From Methanobrevibacter sp. (GTDB lineage: Archaea > Methanobacteriota > Methanobacteria > Methanobacteriales > Methanobacteriaceae), in assembly GCF_015062985.1 (NCBI RefSeq), contig NZ_SUTI01000002.1, positions 99,074 to 161,635 on the forward strand: 62,562 nt of DNA, given 5' to 3'. The notes below the pieces were generated by a model. The model searched no databases, had not been told where the DNA came from, and saw only the letters and a program-made list of their open reading frames with translations. Of the stretch, positions 8,087 to 16,547 are shown piece after piece (positions within the stretch are counted from its first letter, which is position 1; each line of letters opens with the position of its first letter). Both the position numbers and the translations under genes were made by a program.

Positions 8087-8785
8087 TTACAATACAGCTA
8101 CCAAATAATATAAAATAGCGGTTAATGCAGGAACTGTCAAGTTGTCAATTCCACCATAACTCAATGCTTCACAGACTGTTGCAACTGCAGAAATCATCAA
8201 TATGTAAACAATATTGAATTCAGGCATTGTACAGCCGATAGATGAGAAGACCATCCATACGAAAACGCTCATTACAGAGGTAATCACAAACATTGTAAGG
8301 GATCCTTCAACGGATTTCTGACCGCCGAAAACGGTATATTTCAATCTACCGAACTTTTGACCAATCAATGCTGCGAAACCGTCACCGTAAACCATAGGAA
8401 CAATCGCCAATGCTACAATCCAGATGTAGAATTTAGGGTCATTTGCCGGAGCAATGGTGGCGAATACTGCAATCAGTGCAGTCCAAATCAATGCATAGAA
8501 GAATAACCCTAATGCATGTCCTGATTCGGTTACGCTATTCTGTATTTTGATTGGTGAGTATTCTGTAAGGAAGAACAGTCCTATTGTAATCGGCAGTGTT
8601 AAGAACCATACCATTACCCAAGGGTCTGAGAAAAACGGCATGGCAAATATCATGTTACCTACCATAATATGCAGGAACTTACGTGAAACTTCAGGCCTTG
8701 TCTTTAAAACCAATTCGGCTATCACGAAAATGACAGCTACATAAATATAAACAACAATCAACGCAAGGATGTCAGTGAATATCAT
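8087..8785 (-). CDS. Polyprenol/dolichol kinase-like membrane protein (CTP-dependent prenol kinase family)
   Basis: A 232-residue membrane protein with about seven helices. The family signature lies near residues 134-170: YGDGFAALIGQKFGRLKY, then FGGQKSVEGSLTMF. This matches dolichol kinase/SEC59 and plant VTE5/VTE6 phytol kinases, which phosphorylate prenyl alcohols or prenyl phosphates using CTP. RKFLHIMVGN near residue 34 is a second landmark. In archaea a geranylgeraniol-recycling or polyprenol kinase role is plausible. Its ATG overlaps the stop codon of the tocopherol-cyclase-like gene by one base, so the two are translationally coupled. Confidence 0.75.
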   Translation of the reverse strand: MIFTDILALIVVYIYVAVIFVIAELVLKTRPEVSRKFLHIMVGNMIFAMPFFSDPWVMVWFLTLPITIGLFFLTEYSPIKIQNSVTESGHALGLFFYALIWTALIAVFATIAPANDPKFYIWIVALAIVPMVYGDGFAALIGQKFGRLKYTVFGGQKSVEGSLTMFVITSVMSVFVWMVFSSIGCTMPEFNIVYILMISAVATVCEALSYGGIDNLTVPALTAILYYLVAVL

Positions 8786-9903
8786 TACTTATCATACTCC
8801 CCGTATTCACATCCTGCATTTTCAATCTTTACATGGTCTATTAGTGTTCCGTCCTTTTTGTATAATTTGATTTCACCCCAACCGTTTCCACCATTCCATA
8901 GGCAGTTGTGTCTTTTTTGACCGTCTGGAGCTTCGTAATTAATCAGTAGCATTTCATCACGTTTACAGTAAAGAACCAATTCCATTTTGGAGTTTCTGTT
9001 GCTTGCATTAATGTGCCATGTGTGGACTTCTTCACCTTCCTCGAAGTCGAAATCAATTTTTACCATGTTCCAGAATCTTGCAAAATTGTATTCATACATG
9101 GTGCCTTCATAGTAAAATCCGATCAGCAATTTACGAGGTATTGAAATTCCGAATGCCTTTGGCCTTCCACCTCCGGCTTCAAATGCTGAATTGTTCAATT
9201 TTTTGCCAGTGATTAAACTGGTTATGTTACATGATGAAATCCATAACCATGGAGATGTGAAGTCCCCTCCCCAGTTCTTGTCGGCATATCCGTATGACTT
9301 TTCAGGAATCACTTCATATTCCTCACCATCAAGCCAGATGGTTCCGCTATACTCTGTTTTGATACCTTCAGCATGCCAAAACATTTCAAAGGAATTCAAT
9401 TTTCTGAATAGTGAATTAGCACCATAACCCACATTAAAAGTGATTTTCTTATCAATATCCAAATCCCACATCATATCCCCGGCATCACACATGTATTCCG
9501 GGTGGTCTCGAGCTTCCTCTTCACTTACTCTTGAAAATCCGCTCATATGGGTTTCTGTTAAACTACAGTCACCAACTTTAATGTTCAATTCATCATCAGG
9601 ACAATCGAAGTACTTCATGGAGTAAAAATTATGTATTTGCTTTGGATTTTTACCCCAAGTACCTGCTTTAACCATGCAGTAGGATGGTTTTTTACCTGCC
9701 TGTTTGTTTTCAGGCAATTGACCAAGAGTAGGTTCCTCTTCTGCCAATGCCGGATTGCAAACAAAGTATTCGATGAAAAAAGGTCTTGGTTCGCCTGTTT
9801 TTTTGTTGTATGCAGTTAAAGAATGCCACCACCAATCATATCCCTTTTTGGCCAGAGGCCCTTTAAGCATAAAATAATCTCTTTTCAAATCACTTTTATT
9901 CAT
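8785..9903 (-). CDS. Tocopherol-cyclase-like protein
   Basis: A 372-residue soluble protein without signal peptide. Near residues 200-225 it has YGYADKNWGGDFTSPWLWIS, which closely resembles the EKNWG..F...W.W core of the tocopherol cyclase (VTE1) family. The N-terminus has a Trp-rich KGYDWWWHSLTAYN segment. The fold may be a lipocalin-like barrel shared with the AttH/carotenoid hydratase group, which is the main alternative. VTE1 closes the chromanol ring on a prenylated quinol, and no such substrate is known in this lineage. Coupling to a prenol kinase suggests a prenyl lipid substrate. The start has a good GGAGGA site. Confidence 0.6.
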   Translation of the reverse strand: MNKSDLKRDYFMLKGPLAKKGYDWWWHSLTAYNKKTGEPRPFFIEYFVCNPALAEEEPTLGQLPENKQAGKKPSYCMVKAGTWGKNPKQIHNFYSMKYFDCPDDELNIKVGDCSLTETHMSGFSRVSEEEARDHPEYMCDAGDMMWDLDIDKKITFNVGYGANSLFRKLNSFEMFWHAEGIKTEYSGTIWLDGEEYEVIPEKSYGYADKNWGGDFTSPWLWISSCNITSLITGKKLNNSAFEAGGGRPKAFGISIPRKLLIGFYYEGTMYEYNFARFWNMVKIDFDFEEGEEVHTWHINASNRNSKMELVLYCKRDEMLLINYEAPDGQKRHNCLWNGGNGWGEIKLYKKDGTLIDHVKIENAGCEYGEYDK

Positions 9904-10086
9904 ATAAATCCTCCAAAGGTAAGATGATATTTAATTTGTTTTAGATATAATAAATAAGTTATTATTAAACTTGAAAAATATCAAGAAAAAAGAGCAATGT
10001 TTGAAATTTAGATTTCATCCTCTCAAATCGAAATGAATGCCATTAAATTAGGACATTCTATGAACAATTAGGCTATTAATGAATTT

Positions 10087-10122
10087 AAAAAAAGAAGAAA
10101 AAATAGAGATGTCAATCCCTAT
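10087..10122 (-). terminator. Adhesin-type terminator hairpin after a decayed adhesin fragment
   Basis: On the minus strand a stem of about eight pairs formed by AATAGGGAT and ATCTCTATT (with G-T pairs) is followed by a T-rich run with two C interruptions. Almost the same arrangement follows the adhesin genes ending near 47130, 44180 and 39965. It supports reading 10119-10290 as an adhesin 3' end. Confidence 0.55.
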
Positions 10123-10290
10123 TTGATTGTTATTGAACATGTTTTTGTTTTGTGTATTTCTTGTTTCAGCCGTAGCGGATTGTGGGCTTGTAGATACCCG
10201 TGTTATATTCAGCAAAGTAACCGTAGGTCCCCATTGACAATATTTGAGCCTTATATTTGTACCATTAACTATTAAAATTCAGAGTAATTA
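10119..10290 (-). pseudogene. Decayed C-terminal Ig-like repeat of an adhesin-like protein
   Basis: Minus-strand translation in mixed frames recovers pieces of the last Ig-like repeat of the adhesins at 44180 and 47130. It shows IVNG, then GIYKPTIRYG (intact genes have GTYTLKSSYG), and finally KTKTCSITIK before a stop. Several frame changes and internal stops separate the pieces, so nothing functional remains. The stop codon is embedded in the shared terminator hairpin, as in the intact genes. The rest of the 9904-10477 gap has no intact gene. Confidence 0.6.
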
Positions 10291-10421
10291 CATCCCCTAA
10301 TTTATAAAATGTGTATAAATAGGAGTTAGTTTATCTAAAGAAATTATATGTATAGTTTGGATATTTACGAGAAATCTTCATCAATGCAGTAAATATTATA
10401 TCATCACTTATGACAGTATCC

Positions 10422-10466
10422 CTAACCTTCATCAATCAATGTCCCGCACTCCGGACAATAAATCAA
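10422..10466 (-). pseudogene. Possible zinc-ribbon remnant
   Basis: On the minus strand a 15-codon stretch reads LIYCPECGTLIDEG and then a stop. This is the first half of a zinc ribbon like those in the zinc-ribbon membrane proteins at 40549 and 52370. No ATG is present (only a TTG) and no second CxxC follows, so it looks like debris. The assignment rests on one short motif. Confidence 0.35.
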
Positions 10467-10477
10467 AAAAAAAAACA

Positions 10478-10903
10478 TCAGATATTAATTAGAATCAGAC
10501 CGAACATGCAGACGGCTATTCCCACAATCTGATTGATTGAGACATTCTCCCTGTACAGGAAATATCCGACAATCAAAAGAACACAGGCCAAACCGATATT
10601 TGCAACTACGCTGGCTGTGCTGACTGCCCATCCTGCACGGTATACAAATACATATCCAACTTCCAAGCCTACGATTGCCAGCGCTAAAACAACTGAAGTC
10701 CAATTGATTTTTGAAATCTCGACGCCCACGTTTGAAGGTCCGACCATGAACACAAAGATAATTGCGGATATGATTGTTGCAACTAAATATGTAATCATCA
10801 ATGCTGCGAATGGATTAACATCTCCCGGCATCGATTTCATGCAAATATTATAGAAGGTGTTTGAAAGTATGACGACCAAAATCGGCCAGATTAGTTTCCA
10901 CAT
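10478..10903 (-). CDS. EamA/SMR-like small membrane transporter
   Basis: A 141-residue hydrophobic protein with about five helices, corresponding to one half of an EamA (drug/metabolite transporter) protein. The end, ENVSINQIVGIAVCMFGLILIN, is the typical final helix. Single-domain members act as homo- or heterodimers. An NTFYNICMK segment near residue 15 follows the first helix. The substrate is unknown. The ATG comes right after the upp terminator, so it may have its own weak promoter or be reached by read-through from uraA-upp. Confidence 0.65.
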   Translation of the reverse strand: MWKLIWPILVVILSNTFYNICMKSMPGDVNPFAALMITYLVATIISAIIFVFMVGPSNVGVEISKINWTSVVLALAIVGLEVGYVFVYRAGWAVSTASVVANIGLACVLLIVGYFLYRENVSINQIVGIAVCMFGLILINI

Positions 10904-10907
10904 GTTA

Positions 10908-10945
10908 TCAAAAAAAAGAAAAGGTAGTGAAGCTAAACTTCACTA
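10908..10945 (-). terminator. Strong hairpin terminator after upp
   Basis: TAGTGAAG and CTTCACTA (10925-10932 and 10938-10945) form an eight-base perfect stem with a five-base loop that includes the upp stop codon. On the minus strand it is followed by TTTTCTTTTTTTT. This is the most bacterial-looking intrinsic terminator in the window, and it lies directly before the EamA-like start. Confidence 0.7.
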
Positions 10946-11569
10946 TTTTGTTCCGTATACTCTGTCTCCGGCATCTCCGAGCCCCGGCATGATGTATGCG
11001 TTTTCATTAAGTTCCCTGTCGACAACGGCACAGAATATTTCAACATCCGGATGGTCTTCTTCAATTGTCTTAATTCCTTGAGGTGCCGCTACAATGCATA
11101 GCAATTTGATTTTTGTCACTCCATCCTGTTTAAGTCTGGATATTGTTGCAGATGCGCTTCCGCCGGTTGCAAGCATAGGATCTATTACAAGGACTTCCCT
11201 TTTGTCAATTCCTTCAGGCATCTTATAGTAATATTCAACAGGTTCGAAAGTTTCCTCGTTTCTGTAAAGTCCAATGTGGCCTATCTTTGCATTGGGAATT
11301 ACGTTTAGAACACCGTCAACCATACCCATTCCAGCCCTTAGGATTGGAACAACAGCATAGTTGTCTTCATTCAACATTCCGGTTTCCATTTTTTCAAGTG
11401 GAGTTTCAATTGTTGCTTTTTCAAGTTTTGCATCCCACATAGCCTCATAAACAAGAATGGTTGAAATTTCGGTTACCAGTTCGCGAAATTCCTTTGTTCC
11501 TGTATTGATGTCTCTTAAGATTGCAAGTTTATGAGTTATTAATGGATGATTTAGGACAAATTCATTCAT
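10943..11569 (-). CDS. upp: Uracil phosphoribosyltransferase
   Basis: This 208-residue enzyme converts uracil and PRPP to UMP in pyrimidine salvage. The PRPP-binding signature VIDPMLATGGSA is at 128-139. The uracil-binding C-terminus reads YIMPGLGDAGDRVYGT. Length matches the family. Its ATG overlaps the 3' end of uraA by eight bases, so uptake and salvage are coupled. It is cytoplasmic. The gene ends in a hairpin terminator. Confidence 0.95.
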   Translation of the reverse strand: MNEFVLNHPLITHKLAILRDINTGTKEFRELVTEISTILVYEAMWDAKLEKATIETPLEKMETGMLNEDNYAVVPILRAGMGMVDGVLNVIPNAKIGHIGLYRNEETFEPVEYYYKMPEGIDKREVLVIDPMLATGGSASATISRLKQDGVTKIKLLCIVAAPQGIKTIEEDHPDVEIFCAVVDRELNENAYIMPGLGDAGDRVYGTK

Positions 11570-12851
11570 GTTTTTCCTCCGGCACTAACAAGTTTAACAA
11601 TACTCCTACAATTGCTGAAAGTGACATTCCTGAAATTGCGATGGACAGATCTCCAAGAACAAGAGATAAGGATGCGCCTCCTAAACCTAAGACAAGCATG
11701 GTGGCTGCTACAACAACGTTTTTTGTGTCGGTGAAGTCAACTTGGTTGTGAATCAATATTTTAAGACCGTTCACACAGATGAATCCGTACAGCAATACAG
11801 AAATACCTCCTAAAACAGGTGTGGGAATGGCAGTCAATAATGCAGTCAAGTGGCCTAAAAATGCAAAAGCAATGGCAATCAAAGCAGCAAGACCTATTAC
11901 ATAGGTGGATGCTACACGGGTCATGCCCACAACGGAAGTGTTTTCACCATAGGTGGTGTTTGCAGGACCCCCTAAACATGCCGCCAAAAATGTGGCAAGA
12001 CCGTCACCAAGCAATGTTCTTTGAAGACCAGGGTCTTCAATCAGGTCACGTCCGATTATTTCGCTCAATACCTTATGGTCTCCGACATGCTCCACCATTG
12101 TCACAAGGGCAATAGGAACAATTGTCAGGACTGCTGCAAAGTTCAGGTTATAATTCACGAAAGGCATATAGAATTTTGGGATTTCAAATACTTTAGCAGC
12201 CATCACCTGAGTGAAATCGACCATACCCAATGCCGCCGCTACAATATATCCAATAATAATACCTATCAGGAATGGAATGACCTGCTGTATTCCCCTTCCT
12301 CGAACTGCAACTATGGCAGTCATTAAAAATGATATGAATGCAACCAACAGATTCTGCCAAGGAACTGTAGTCAAATCCAGTCCGATTTCACTAATTGCTG
12401 TTGGAGCCAGGGACAACCCTATTACCATAATCATCGGACCAACCACAACGGGAGGAAGCAATTTGTTAATCCAACCTGGGCCTGTAATACGTATAATCAT
12501 TGAAATGATAACATAAACAATACCCACAATCATTAAAGCCGTAAATACGCTTCCAGTACCCCCTATTGCATAACCTGCAATCATGGGAGCAATGAATGCA
12601 AATGAACTTCCCAGATATACCGGGCTTCTATTACGGGTACAAATCAAATAAATCAATGTACCTAAACCAGATGAAACCAATGCTACCGGAATTGATAAAA
12701 TGTTTGCTCCTGCAGTGGTGTTTACAACAATAGGAACTAGAATTGTAGCTCCAAACATTGCACAAACATGCTGAATAGCTAGCAGCACCAATCTGAATGG
12801 AGTTGGCTTATCACCAGTGCCGAGTAGCATATTATTATTCTCTTCAACCAT
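11562..12851 (-). CDS. uraA: Uracil permease (NCS2 family)
   Basis: This is a 429-residue NCS2 nucleobase transporter that imports uracil across the cytoplasmic membrane. About fourteen hydrophobic segments are present. Key family residues appear in the helix 8 region (LVTMVEHVGDHKVLSEI, glutamate in MVEHVG) and the helix 10 region (GGPANTTYGENTSVVGMTR). The ATG at 12851 is preferred over an in-frame GTG at 12860 because a GTGAT site precedes it. It forms an overlapping operon with upp. The upstream gap 12861-13087 is AT-rich and presumably holds its promoter. Confidence 0.93.
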   Translation of the reverse strand: MVEENNNMLLGTGDKPTPFRLVLLAIQHVCAMFGATILVPIVVNTTAGANILSIPVALVSSGLGTLIYLICTRNRSPVYLGSSFAFIAPMIAGYAIGGTGSVFTALMIVGIVYVIISMIIRITGPGWINKLLPPVVVGPMIMVIGLSLAPTAISEIGLDLTTVPWQNLLVAFISFLMTAIVAVRGRGIQQVIPFLIGIIIGYIVAAALGMVDFTQVMAAKVFEIPKFYMPFVNYNLNFAAVLTIVPIALVTMVEHVGDHKVLSEIIGRDLIEDPGLQRTLLGDGLATFLAACLGGPANTTYGENTSVVGMTRVASTYVIGLAALIAIAFAFLGHLTALLTAIPTPVLGGISVLLYGFICVNGLKILIHNQVDFTDTKNVVVAATMLVLGLGGASLSLVLGDLSIAISGMSLSAIVGVLLNLLVPEEKHE

Positions 12852-13040
12852 ACATATCACAAATTTTCCTATATTTTCTCATGAATTGATTAATTATTTT
12901 AAAAAATTCTATTGAATATTTTAATAATCAATGTATAAATCTCTAAAATATGTAAAATAATATTTTGAATATTATCCTAACAATTTTAAATTATTAATAT
13001 ATATCTGAATAAAAGTATAAAATATTTGCCAATTGAGAAA

Positions 13041-13080
13041 ATTTAAAAAAAATGTGAAAAATGGATAAGATCCATTTTGA
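13041..13080 (-). terminator. Hairpin terminator of the eha-to-epimerase operon
   Basis: AAAATGGAT (13058-13066) pairs perfectly with ATCCATTTT (13070-13078) around a three-base loop. On the minus strand it leads into a T-rich run. It lies just after the epimerase stop codon and probably ends the 15-kb transcript that starts upstream of ehaA. Confidence 0.6.
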
Positions 13081-13087
13081 AAAAAAG

Positions 13088-14083
13088 TTAGAACTCAGCA
13101 GATTCCTGAATATCATCCCAATTTTCACAGAACCAGTCATGAGTCATTTTAAGGCCGTCATCAAAGGAAACCTTCGGAGAATATCCTAAAATGTCTTTAG
13201 CCTTTTCAATTGAAGAGAGCAATTTTGTTTTTGCATCCCAGTCACGGCGGGCAACATAGTTTATTCCGGCTTCATTTCCAGTTAATGCATTGATTTTGTT
13301 TGCCATGTCGATTACCCGGTGATCCTTGCCTGAACCCAAATTAATGGCTTCGCCTATTGCTTCCTCTTCAATTCCCATGGCTATCAGTCCATTGCAGATA
13401 TCATCTACAAATGTCCAGTCTCTTGTTTCTGTCCCATCCCCTGTTATTGGCAATGCCTGACCGTTTTTGGACCAGTACATGAAGTTAGGAATCACGTTTC
13501 TGTATTTTCCAGGAACTTCGCCCGGACCGAATACGTTGAAGAATCTTGCATTTACGATGTTCATGTCATATAAGTTGTGGAAGTAGTTAGTATAGAGTTC
13601 TCCTAGAAGTTTCGTTACCTGATATGGGGTGTGAAGTGAAATGGAAATATCATGTTCTTCAAACGGCATTTTTGAATCAAGTCCATAAACGCCGCATCCT
13701 GATGAGGAATAAACAAATCTGCTGACACCTGTGAGCTGCGCATACTGAAGCACTTTTAAAATCCCTATTCCGTTAACCATCAAATCCTTTTCGGGATTTT
13801 CAACACTGTTCTGATTTGCAAAATGTGCCGCAAGGTGATATACATAATCAGGTTTTTGCTTGAATACCCTTTTAAGTACGACATCATCCAGGATATCGCC
13901 CCTGATGAATTCAATATTTTCCCTGTCTGGAATGTTCCATTCATATGCTGAGGACAGATTATCCAGGATTATTACCTTTTCAACACCCATATCTGCAAAT
14001 TTTCTTGTCAGGTTACTTCCAACACAGCCTGCTCCACCAGTTATGAGGATTGTTTTGTCTTGATATTCGTTATATTCCCCCAT
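13088..14083 (-). CDS. NAD-dependent sugar-nucleotide epimerase/dehydratase (extended SDR)
   Basis: A 331-residue extended short-chain dehydrogenase. The NAD-binding motif is TGGAGCVGSN near residue 20. Catalytic residues are in SSSGCGVYG and the YQVTK motif (YxxxK). It likely interconverts a UDP- or GDP-sugar for cell-surface glycans. The ATG at 14083 follows a GTGAT site, and an in-frame GTG at 14092 is part of that site. It is the last gene of the minus-strand run containing eha, 16 bases after the CBS protein, and is probably cotranscribed though functionally unrelated. Confidence 0.85.
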   Translation of the reverse strand: MGEYNEYQDKTILITGGAGCVGSNLTRKFADMGVEKVIILDNLSSAYEWNIPDRENIEFIRGDILDDVVLKRVFKQKPDYVYHLAAHFANQNSVENPEKDLMVNGIGILKVLQYAQLTGVSRFVYSSSGCGVYGLDSKMPFEEHDISISLHTPYQVTKLLGELYTNYFHNLYDMNIVNARFFNVFGPGEVPGKYRNVIPNFMYWSKNGQALPITGDGTETRDWTFVDDICNGLIAMGIEEEAIGEAINLGSGKDHRVIDMANKINALTGNEAGINYVARRDWDAKTKLLSSIEKAKDILGYSPKVSFDDGLKMTHDWFCENWDDIQESAEF

Positions 14084-14099
14084 TAAAATCACTTGAATT

Positions 14100-14735
14100 T
14101 TATTTTCTCGCTTTTCCTACTCTGCGAGCAACAACCAGTTCTCCAACAGAAATCAAACCTGCGAAGAATTTTTCCAAACCGCCTGTTGCCCAGATAGCTT
14201 CTCCGAAAGTGGAATTCATTATGTTTGCCTCATATTCTTCAGGAGAAATCTTCTTGCCGGTAGTCTTTTTGGACACCAAAGCGGATGCTGCCATCAGTTC
14301 TTCCCAGGTTACACCGTTGAGCTGGTTCTGCATTGCCTTGTAAAGCTTTACAACCTTGATGTCATATAACTCTGACAACAATTCAACAATGTCACATGCA
14401 CGAACCATTCCTATGACCTGCTTTTCATCATTTAAAACCGGTACGGTAACGAACTTATTGTTTGCTGTTAAAATGACCGCTTTTCTTGCAGGATCATTTT
14501 CATTAACAGTTGCAATTTCTTCATATCCGCTCATTATTTCAGAAATCTTTTCATTTCCTTCCCTTAAACCTTTAGTAATGTCAAATGAAGTTACCCATCC
14601 GATCAACTGTTTATTGTCATTGACAACCGGACAGGTGAAACGTCTAATTTCTTCCATTACTTTTGAAACTTCCACTACGCTATCATCAGCGTTTAAGTAT
14701 ACGAAATCCTTATCCATTAATTCTTTTGCTTTCAT
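14100..14735 (-). CDS. CBS-pair protein of the eha gene cluster
   Basis: A 211-residue cytoplasmic protein with a tandem CBS pair in residues about 1-120 (MKAKELMDKDFVYLNADDSV and a second half ending NEKQVIGMVRACDIVELLSE-like). CBS pairs usually bind adenosine nucleotides. The C-terminal 90 residues are unassigned, with LNGVTWEELMAASALVSKKT and a Gly-rich AIWATGGLEKFFAGLISVGE segment. Position after the polyferredoxin gene suggests a regulatory or energy-sensing role connected with Eha or methanofuran chemistry. Confidence 0.75.
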   Translation of the reverse strand: MKAKELMDKDFVYLNADDSVVEVSKVMEEIRRFTCPVVNDNKQLIGWVTSFDITKGLREGNEKISEIMSGYEEIATVNENDPARKAVILTANNKFVTVPVLNDEKQVIGMVRACDIVELLSELYDIKVVKLYKAMQNQLNGVTWEELMAASALVSKKTTGKKISPEEYEANIMNSTFGEAIWATGGLEKFFAGLISVGELVVARRVGKARK

Positions 14736-14749
14736 AAACAGACCCCATT

Positions 14750-15571
14750 TTATTCAATTTCAACTCTTTTCAGAGCTCCAACAGGACAATGATTAGTACA
14801 TTCGACACACCTGACACATTTATCATTGTCCAAAACAACTTCACCATCCACTAATTCTATAGCTCCTGTCGGACAGTTCTCTTCACATAAGAAACAGTTT
14901 ACGCATAAATCATGATTGATATCTATTTGCCTACTGTGGATAATAGGACCTATATACCTATCCAATTTAACCGCAAAGTCATTTAGTGAAATCTCGACAC
15001 AAGCTCCGCATCCGATGCACAACTTTTCATTAATGTGAGGGTACAATTCATCATCAATCAACTCTATACCTGTCTCCATACCCTCAAAAAACTCTTTAAA
15101 CTGAAGAGTGAATGCATTTGTCGGACATAAATTCGCACAATCGGCCCAATTGTTATCATCAGAATAATCAATTGAAATGCTGTTCATACGAACGACTCTG
15201 TGAGGACTTCTAACGTTTGACAGGTTATATTCAATAACATCACGTTCATCCTCATCATCATAACTGACAGTGTTGTTAATCAATTTAATTGCTGAAACCG
15301 GACAAGTCTGAACACAAATCTCACATTTAACACACTTATCAGTTATCTTAGCTATTCTAAAAATATTAGCTGGTTCGATTGCATTAACTGGACATTCACT
15401 TACACATGTGTTACATCTAACACATCTTGGTGCTATAGCAATTATCTCCTGTTCTGAACTGAAGTCCTCCAGCTCAAACTGGAAATCCTCGCCATCATCA
15501 TCTAATTCAACAGACTTCAAAAGAACTTCACGTTCCATATCCTTCATCTGTTTTATAAAAGATACATTCAT
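14750..15571 (-). CDS. Polyferredoxin with four canonical clusters and one degenerate site
   Basis: A 273-residue iron-sulfur protein. Canonical CxxCxxCxxxCP motifs are CVRCNTCVSECP, CVKCEICVQTCP, CVNCFLCEENCP and CVRCVECTNHCP. A fifth, CIGCGACVEIS, has serine in place of the last cysteine and is paired in sequence with an incomplete CANLCP. It probably holds four to five [4Fe-4S] clusters and passes electrons between Eha and a soluble partner. It follows the PfkB gene after 35 bases in the same operon. Confidence 0.85.
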   Translation of the reverse strand: MNVSFIKQMKDMEREVLLKSVELDDDGEDFQFELEDFSSEQEIIAIAPRCVRCNTCVSECPVNAIEPANIFRIAKITDKCVKCEICVQTCPVSAIKLINNTVSYDDEDERDVIEYNLSNVRSPHRVVRMNSISIDYSDDNNWADCANLCPTNAFTLQFKEFFEGMETGIELIDDELYPHINEKLCIGCGACVEISLNDFAVKLDRYIGPIIHSRQIDINHDLCVNCFLCEENCPTGAIELVDGEVVLDNDKCVRCVECTNHCPVGALKRVEIE

Positions 15572-15606
15572 TTTAATACCAACTAACTAATTTTTTAATC
15601 TATTCC

Positions 15607-16539
15607 CTAAAAGAACTCCTTTAAATCCTTTAAGGAAGGAAACTTATCCATTCCGAATCCTTCAATCGATTTGCTTGCAACCCAATTTCCTATTTGGCAG
15701 GATTTTTCCAAATCAAAACCGTTGAGATAGGAATAGAGAAATCCGCTGTTGAAGCTGTCTCCGGCTCCGGTGGTATCTACAACATCACACTCATAAGCTT
15801 CAGCGAAGCATTCATTTGAGTTGTCCATTGCAAATACTCCTTTTGAGCCCTGCTTGACAACAACCGTTCCAATTCCCAAATCAAGGAAACCGATAGCCAG
15901 TTCCTTTAAGGAAGCATCATTATTATTACATAATAATCTTAATTCAGGTTCATTGATGAGCAGTATGTCTGTTCGCTCAAGTATTGGCTTAAGCTCATCA
16001 AATCCCTTTTGCACGTAGAGCATTCCTGGGTCAAAACTCAATATTGTGTCTTTGCTAAGCTTTTCCAGCAGTTCTATTTGAGTTTTGAAGGAATCCCCAA
16101 CAAAGGATGTATAGTGCATTATCTTGCATCTCATTATGTTGAGGGGATTTATTTCACCAATCTGAATCTCATCATTGACTCCCGGATCGATATACAAGCA
16201 TCTCTCACCATTTGAGTCTACAAAACCCAGACATTTGCCTGTTGAACCTGTTTCTGAATAAATCAAATTATTACTGTAAACGCCGTTTACGGCGAGATTA
16301 TATTCAATCAAATCTCCTTCTTCATCTTCAGCAATCTTGCCTATGATTGATGTTGAACATCCTAATCTGGACAATCCTATAATAGTATTTGCTGCAGATC
16401 CTCCCGGAGTATCAGTTTTACTTTTTATAAAGCTTTCTTCATCTTTGCCTGCGATATTTTCAACTGAATAGAGCTTGTCTACATTTAATGCTCCAAAACC
16501 TATTACTTCCGCATTAAGATCGTTATCCAATATTTCCAT
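15607..16539 (-). CDS. PfkB-family carbohydrate/nucleoside kinase
   Basis: A 310-residue ribokinase-like kinase. The N-terminal substrate region has TPGGSAANTIIGLSRLG near residue 45, and the C-terminal ATP/anion-hole signature is DTTGAGDSFNSGFLY with the catalytic Asp in GAGD. It phosphorylates a sugar or nucleoside that cannot be named from sequence. The same kinase type accompanies the eha operon in related methanogens, which suggests a conserved functional link that is still unexplained. RBS-like AGGGTT precedes the ATG. Confidence 0.85.
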   Translation of the reverse strand: MEILDNDLNAEVIGFGALNVDKLYSVENIAGKDEESFIKSKTDTPGGSAANTIIGLSRLGCSTSIIGKIAEDEEGDLIEYNLAVNGVYSNNLIYSETGSTGKCLGFVDSNGERCLYIDPGVNDEIQIGEINPLNIMRCKIMHYTSFVGDSFKTQIELLEKLSKDTILSFDPGMLYVQKGFDELKPILERTDILLINEPELRLLCNNNDASLKELAIGFLDLGIGTVVVKQGSKGVFAMDNSNECFAEAYECDVVDTTGAGDSFNSGFLYSYLNGFDLEKSCQIGNWVASKSIEGFGMDKFPSLKDLKEFF

Positions 16540-16547
16540 TTCAAACC

